From Pythium myriotylum (taxonomy: Eukaryota > Oomycota > Peronosporomycetes > Pythiales > Pythiaceae), in the NCBI GenBank assembly GCA_023091665.1, contig JALJCQ010000015.1, positions 2,356,001 through 2,420,000 of the forward strand: a stretch of DNA of 64,000 bases, read 5' to 3'. The notes under the pieces were generated by a model, which worked only from the letters and a program-made list of their open reading frames with translations, was not told the origin of the DNA and did no database searches. Numbering within the stretch: position 1 is the first letter of the stretch; each line of letters opens with the position of its first letter. A program made the position numbers and the translations under genes. Positions 59,766 through 64,000 of this stretch are shown here, one piece after another.

Positions 59766-62000
59766 ATGGCACGATCGCTCTCTCTCGTCGCGCGCGTGCG
59801 GCCGTGGCACGCGGCGCTGCGCCAACTCGGCTCGCCGGAGCTGCCGACGTATCTCGACGCCGAGCCCGAGAGCTACGACTGGCTCTGGATCAAGGACGAG
59901 CTGCTGCTGCAGACGACGCCCAACTCGCGCGCGCTCTCGAATGTCAAGGTCTACGAGGCGCTGAGTCTGCTCGCGCTGCTGGCGCGTGTGGACTTTGACG
60001 CGTGGGCGCAGACGCTGCTGGAGGTGTGGCTGGGCCGTGAGATGGAGGAATGGCTCGACGAAATCCGGTTCAACAGAATGCCCGTTGACTATGTGCGCGT
60101 CGGCGTCTCATTCCCAGAGCAAGGGCAAGAGCGTGAGGTTGAAAAACTGGATATGATTTGCGGCTACACCGACTTTGACATTGCTAGCCCAGAGTTCTGT
60201 GCGACTTACTGGTTCATCAAAGGGGCCGAGCCTGAAGAGGAGATTGATGCGGCTGCGCTGGTGATCCCGGCGCGTGTGAAGCTCGAACTGTGGCAAACTA
60301 CTCCGGCTGAGATCACGAATGTGCTGAAGCTGGTGGGGCACTTTGTAGAGCGGTGCAAGGCCAATGCGCTCAGTGTGACATCGAACAAGATGACAATTGC
60401 GATCCAGAACGTGAGAATCACAGATTCGTATGGCTTCGCTGTCGAGATGGGCGGGCTCCGGGCGTTCAAAGATCTCTGGGCTATGGGGGTACACGTGAAC
60501 CTTTTCCCTGATCTACAACTGGGCAAATCGGATAAAAACACCAAGTTTGTCCTCGAGACGACGAGAGAGATGCTGGAGATGACCACCAAGACTCCAGTCG
60601 GTGCGTACCAGCTCCACGGAACCAAGATGCTCAATGTTACGACGAAAAACTCTCCACATTACTTTCAAGCCATCATGACTGCTGCTCAAGTCAGCTCCTC
60701 ACTTAGTATGATCGACATTGAGATCGTGGATGAAGACGAGGCAGACGATTGGGACTCGGAGGATGAGGAGGAGGTGGAACACAACCTCTTCGCGATGATC
60801 TACTGGAAGTGGATCGCTTACACGCTCTTCAGCCGCCATGCAAATCATAGCATCAAGACACTGATGCTCGACATGAAAAGCTTACGGCAACCCCATGTGA
60901 GCCAAATGCGTGAAATTATTGCCGCGGCCAATCCACTTGCCGAGCTCAACTATGTGGCTAAGCGCGATTGCCTGGAGCGCCAGCTCACAGCGACCCGATT
61001 CCTCCTCACTGATCCTGGCAACATGGCTCGGAAAACCCAAGCAGTATACGTCGCACCGCAGCCGATGACGGTGCGCGTAATTTATTCGCCAGAAGATGAT
61101 GAATACCCGTACTGGACGGTTCTGGTCCCTGGACACGGAAACGCATGGGTTCACCAGGATAAGGCTACTGATGTGACCGAACTCGCGACTCCAACTGACG
61201 ACTGGCGAAATGCAGTCCCTTCGTTCGAGCGAATCGATATCTCCGCCTCACACGAAGACTGTATGGATGCTGCTGTGTCTCTACTTGAACTCATAGGCCA
61301 CGGGACCAAGGAAATCATTGTTCAAAACCACGAAGATGATGGCTCTCTCGACGATTGGACTCGCCGAGTCTTAGAAGCATGCCCAAACCTGACGTCTCTC
61401 ACATTCGGACTAGCTATGGTGGACAAAATGAAGGTCTTTGTAGAGTGCGCTGAAGCAGGAAAGAGTCGACTCCAGAAAATCTCTATGAGCAGCACATTCT
61501 CTGATGAAGGCATTCATTTCCTCCGCGCACTCGTCGATCCGACGCATCCGCTGACAATTTACTTGCGCGATCTCAAGACTAGCTTCCAGATCGAGAAGAA
61601 AAACGAATTCGACGCGATCGTTCGAGCGGTCCAAGATGCTTTAGACAACAACCGTCATCTCTACAGTGTCAACATCGGCTTCCAGTTGGTTGGGGAGGTC
61701 GAGTCCCTGAGCGACGACCTTCAGAAAGCGTTTGCGACGTACAACAAGGAAGAAGTAGCGATCCGCGTCGCGCCACTGGAGCTTCGAAGTAAAGTCGCGT
61801 TCTTGAGTGCAGTCCACGCGGGCAAATCCCGCGCGCTCAGTCAACTCGACAGCAGTTTGCTCCAGCTCGTGTTTCAGTTCGCAGCTCAGTCTCGCAAGCG
61901 ACGTGTTTGCATCGAGCCGATCAAATCACGCACCGAAGAGCTACCAGAAGCATGGGGCTTCGAAGTCAGCGCCCCTCTGGCAGCGCTGCTGTGGGGCTAG
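59766..62000 (+). CDS. family gene copy B, intact, function unknown
   Basis: 744 residues from ATG 59766 (MARSLSLVARVRPWHAAL) to TAG 61998-62000. An upstream in-frame ATG at 59700 would add 22 residues; 59766 is preferred because paralogue A aligns from there. Features: a helical N-terminal domain, a segment with WLDEIRFNRMPVDYV, an acidic run (EADDWDSEDEEEVEH), a beta-rich block (MTVRVIYSPEDD, TVLVPGHGNAWV), a leucine-rich-repeat-like segment (VLEACPNLTSLTFGLAMVD) and a C-terminal LVFQFAAQSRKRR. I do not recognise a named family; it appears to be a lineage-specific protein, possibly a repeat-scaffold. An ATTTTGC box lies at 59689-59695. Confidence 0.85.
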   Translation: MARSLSLVARVRPWHAALRQLGSPELPTYLDAEPESYDWLWIKDELLLQTTPNSRALSNVKVYEALSLLALLARVDFDAWAQTLLEVWLGREMEEWLDEIRFNRMPVDYVRVGVSFPEQGQEREVEKLDMICGYTDFDIASPEFCATYWFIKGAEPEEEIDAAALVIPARVKLELWQTTPAEITNVLKLVGHFVERCKANALSVTSNKMTIAIQNVRITDSYGFAVEMGGLRAFKDLWAMGVHVNLFPDLQLGKSDKNTKFVLETTREMLEMTTKTPVGAYQLHGTKMLNVTTKNSPHYFQAIMTAAQVSSSLSMIDIEIVDEDEADDWDSEDEEEVEHNLFAMIYWKWIAYTLFSRHANHSIKTLMLDMKSLRQPHVSQMREIIAAANPLAELNYVAKRDCLERQLTATRFLLTDPGNMARKTQAVYVAPQPMTVRVIYSPEDDEYPYWTVLVPGHGNAWVHQDKATDVTELATPTDDWRNAVPSFERIDISASHEDCMDAAVSLLELIGHGTKEIIVQNHEDDGSLDDWTRRVLEACPNLTSLTFGLAMVDKMKVFVECAEAGKSRLQKISMSSTFSDEGIHFLRALVDPTHPLTIYLRDLKTSFQIEKKNEFDAIVRAVQDALDNNRHLYSVNIGFQLVGEVESLSDDLQKAFATYNKEEVAIRVAPLELRSKVAFLSAVHAGKSRALSQLDSSLLQLVFQFAAQSRKRRVCIEPIKSRTEELPEAWGFEVSAPLAALLWG

Positions 62001-62841
62001 ATGTTCAAGCTGAGACCTTGGTTGCTTGCAGTGTTTGCGCCATTGAATGGAGATGGGCCGGTCAACGAGTGTAGCCATATTGAGGTTCCATTCTGCGACT
62101 ATCCGCCAATCGTGACGTGGGATTGTTGGGTGGCCGAAGATGGGTCTCCGCTGTACTCGGCATCCGGAAATATACGGTTCTTCCCGATCAGCGTCGCCTC
62201 CGTTAGTGCGGGGCGTTTCAGCTGCTGCACTTCGCTTCTCAAGATCGGCCGGCATTGCGTGGTGCCCTCCTGATTTGAAACACGAGAGGAGATGGAGAAG
62301 GCGAGAGAGGGCGAGGGATCTTCGTCCCGTCACATGCGCACCTCTGGCAACCCCACGACGCTCACATGTAGAATCCCCGGTCTTTGCAACCCACAGATGA
62401 GTCGCGAGTTTCTCAATGTATCATCGAACGGAATCCGTCGACAGTTTCCCTCACGCTGGACTCTTAACCCCAAGTACGAGCTTGGATTCAGTACGAACGA
62501 AAAAGATCAAAGAATTGGGCTCGCCATGTATGCGGTGCATTTTTCACTGCTGTATCTGGTAGATGAATAAGGCAGTCGTATCATGTCTCCCAAGGCTCAA
62601 GGTCGGACCAACCGATGCAACTTCCTGTTTCCGAACCGAGGGAAGCTGACACTTGGACATGGGAGGGCCATGTCCGTCCAGATGTCTGATGTCAACTTCG
62701 ATTACGTCTGGGTTCTTCAAGTGACCCTGTCGCTTGCAGCATGCTTCGAACGGGACCGCGCGTGCGACACGTGCCGTGTTGATTTCATGCGTTCACTCAC
62801 TTTGCTGCTCCATTTCACAACTCGCAGGCCCTGGCACAACC
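62001..62841 (+). promoter_or_regulatory. gap before the symporter gene, with oomycete initiator
   Basis: No gene that I can support, although several short frames exist. Near 62796 the sequence TCACTTT fits the oomycete initiator, followed by CCATTTC, and lies about 45 bases before ATG 62842. Confidence 0.45.
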
Positions 62842-64000
62842 ATGCCTGGGATCGTTCTCCTCGATGATGACCAGCAACTCCAGTTGTCGCGCAGCCAACG
62901 GCGAGCAGTTCATTTGAACGCACCGAACCAGCACCAAGCACCCCCACCAAGGTACCATCGGTCCTCGCTACCCTCAGATCGGACGCTACTCCCCGAGGAT
63001 TTCGTTGTTGGAACTGGATCACCTCGCACAAATTTCATGACCAACCGCCAGGAACCCCGCACGGATTTTACAAATGGGAACCGCAAAGGTTTTGGCGAGA
63101 CGCAGCGAACGCTTGCCACGATCACCATGTCGATGGATTATCCGGATCACCCGTCGACGCTGGAGAAGCCACACAGCGACAGCTACCCCATGCTTCGTGA
63201 CGTGAGCCCAAGTTCATCGAGAGAATCTACCACTGATGATGGTGGGGGTGAGTACGCTGGCACAAGCAGTGGTCTCAAGATATCTGTCCGATGGATCATG
63301 GTTGGTTTGATCGCTGGGCTGGTTCTGGGTTTGTTCTTGAGCGAGGCCAAAGTGTCAAGTGTCGCCGCTCGCTGGATTGGACTACCGGGAGATCTATTTC
63401 TTCGAGCGTTGAAGTGCCTCGTAGTCCCGTACGTTTTCTGCTCAGTGGCTGTTGCCGTTGGTGACATTGTCTTCGTCGGCAAGGTGTCTGTTGTCGGCAT
63501 CCAGACTGCCAAGATCTACGTCGTCTTCTGGCTCGCGACCGTTGCGATGGGTGTGACCGTGGCACTGCTCTTTCGACCGTCTTTCCGATCTCTCGACGTC
63601 AAAGACTCACTCCCAGCCTCCGCTGTCGGCTTCACATGTTCCAACAAGCTGCTCATGACTACTATGACCAACGGCAGTACGATCTGTTCGACCAACGCGA
63701 CCGCCATCACCAACATGACAGCGTTCGTGGTTCAAGACATCAACGACGTGTTTGCCAAGTCCACCAGCACGGTCACGTCGCTCACGCTAAGCGATCAGAT
63801 CATGCAGACGATTCTACCGATCGTGAGCAAGAACATCGTTTCGTCTCTTGCCAACAACGAATTGCTCTCGGTCATCACGTTCTCCATGGTGCTCGGTGCG
63901 ATCGCCGGACGCAACTACTTCACCAAGACACGACGCACCAACTACGTGTACCTCTCGCTGCTTCAGCTGCGCAACTCGTTCTTTCTGATGATGGAGTGGA
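62842..64000 (+). CDS. SLC1-like dicarboxylate/amino-acid:cation symporter, truncated by the window
   Basis: The frame is open from ATG 62842 to the end of the window (386 codons). ATG 62842 is the first after the initiator; a second in-frame ATG at 63037 is an alternative start. A hydrophilic, serine-rich N-terminal tail is followed by transmembrane helix 1 (WIMVGLIAGLVLGLFLS), the family segment LPGDLFLRALKCLVVPYVF, helices around VFWLATVAMGVTVALLF, an extracellular loop with NGSTICSTNATAITNMT (several glycosylation sites), then LSVITFSMVLGAIAG. The layout matches glutamate/aspartate and neutral amino-acid transporters of the plasma membrane. The HP1/HP2 transport core lies beyond the window, so substrate is unknown. 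Confidence 0.88.
   Translation, partial: MPGIVLLDDDQQLQLSRSQRRAVHLNAPNQHQAPPPRYHRSSLPSDRTLLPEDFVVGTGSPRTNFMTNRQEPRTDFTNGNRKGFGETQRTLATITMSMDYPDHPSTLEKPHSDSYPMLRDVSPSSSRESTTDDGGGEYAGTSSGLKISVRWIMVGLIAGLVLGLFLSEAKVSSVAARWIGLPGDLFLRALKCLVVPYVFCSVAVAVGDIVFVGKVSVVGIQTAKIYVVFWLATVAMGVTVALLFRPSFRSLDVKDSLPASAVGFTCSNKLLMTTMTNGSTICSTNATAITNMTAFVVQDINDVFAKSTSTVTSLTLSDQIMQTILPIVSKNIVSSLANNELLSVITFSMVLGAIAGRNYFTKTRRTNYVYLSLLQLRNSFFLMMEW

Noticed and set aside
62292..62867. Two short plus-strand frames upstream of the symporter
   Set aside because: No recognisable motif, no conserved start context, and one overlaps the supported symporter start in another frame.

Overview
The window looks like a repeat-rich, effector-type compartment of an oomycete genome (Peronosporales, Phytophthora-like). 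This rests on a broken Crinkler (CRN) family gene, oomycete-style initiator motifs (TCAYTYY) just upstream of conserved genes, chromodomain Ty3/gypsy elements, a Crypton tyrosine recombinase, a Helitron and a Polinton remnant. The lineage is inferred; no search was run.

Layout. 1-3.8 kb: truncated Ty3/gypsy pol and a candidate partial LTR. 3.8-5.8 kb: homopolymer C/G tracts and a dead Tc1/mariner element with about 170-bp terminal inverted repeats (TIRs). 6.2-7.1 kb: LTR-like repeat and a 20-bp tandem array. 7.1-26.7 kb: an AT-rich host gene split by a dead Helitron (inferred ends 7767 and 26571). That Helitron is itself split by a complete gypsy element (gypsy1, 10249-24142, two 1186-bp LTRs, target duplication CCAT). 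27-28.8 kb: CRN effector pseudogene. 28.8-33.5 kb plus 44.54-44.65 kb: Polinton/Maverick fossil (protein-primed DNA polymerase B, integrase, chromodomain). It is interrupted by a second complete gypsy element (gypsy2, 33503-44536, 314-bp LTRs, target duplication TATTA), which carries a Crypton and an 818-bp TA-flanked miniature element. 44.6-47.3 kb: a near-perfect palindrome, a GCR1_C-like gene fragment and a truncated basic/acidic nuclear-type gene. 47.2-53.1 kb: a Mutator-like element with 544-bp inverted arms, a TTAA-flanked fold-back element, a TA-flanked miniature element in a BED-finger gene remnant, and a Tc1-like element. 53.2-64 kb: the gene-bearing part. It holds a gene family in two copies (the first broken by a 2.6-kb Mutator-like insertion with a 9-bp target duplication), a zinc alcohol dehydrogenase of the cinnamyl type, and the start of an SLC1-like dicarboxylate/amino-acid symporter running off the window.

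The most informative signals concern the two complete gypsy elements. Each has a canonical -1 ribosomal frameshift heptamer in the correct register at its gag-pol overlap (TTTAAAC in gypsy1, AAAAAAC in gypsy2), followed after 5 or 8 nt by a strong hairpin. Both also carry degenerate open frames antisense to pol, beside the LTR at pol's 3' end, and both have one in-frame stop between protease and reverse transcriptase. Nearly every element is broken in coding sequence, while the two gypsy LTR pairs are almost identical. This suggests recent mobilisation in trans or assembly-level base errors.
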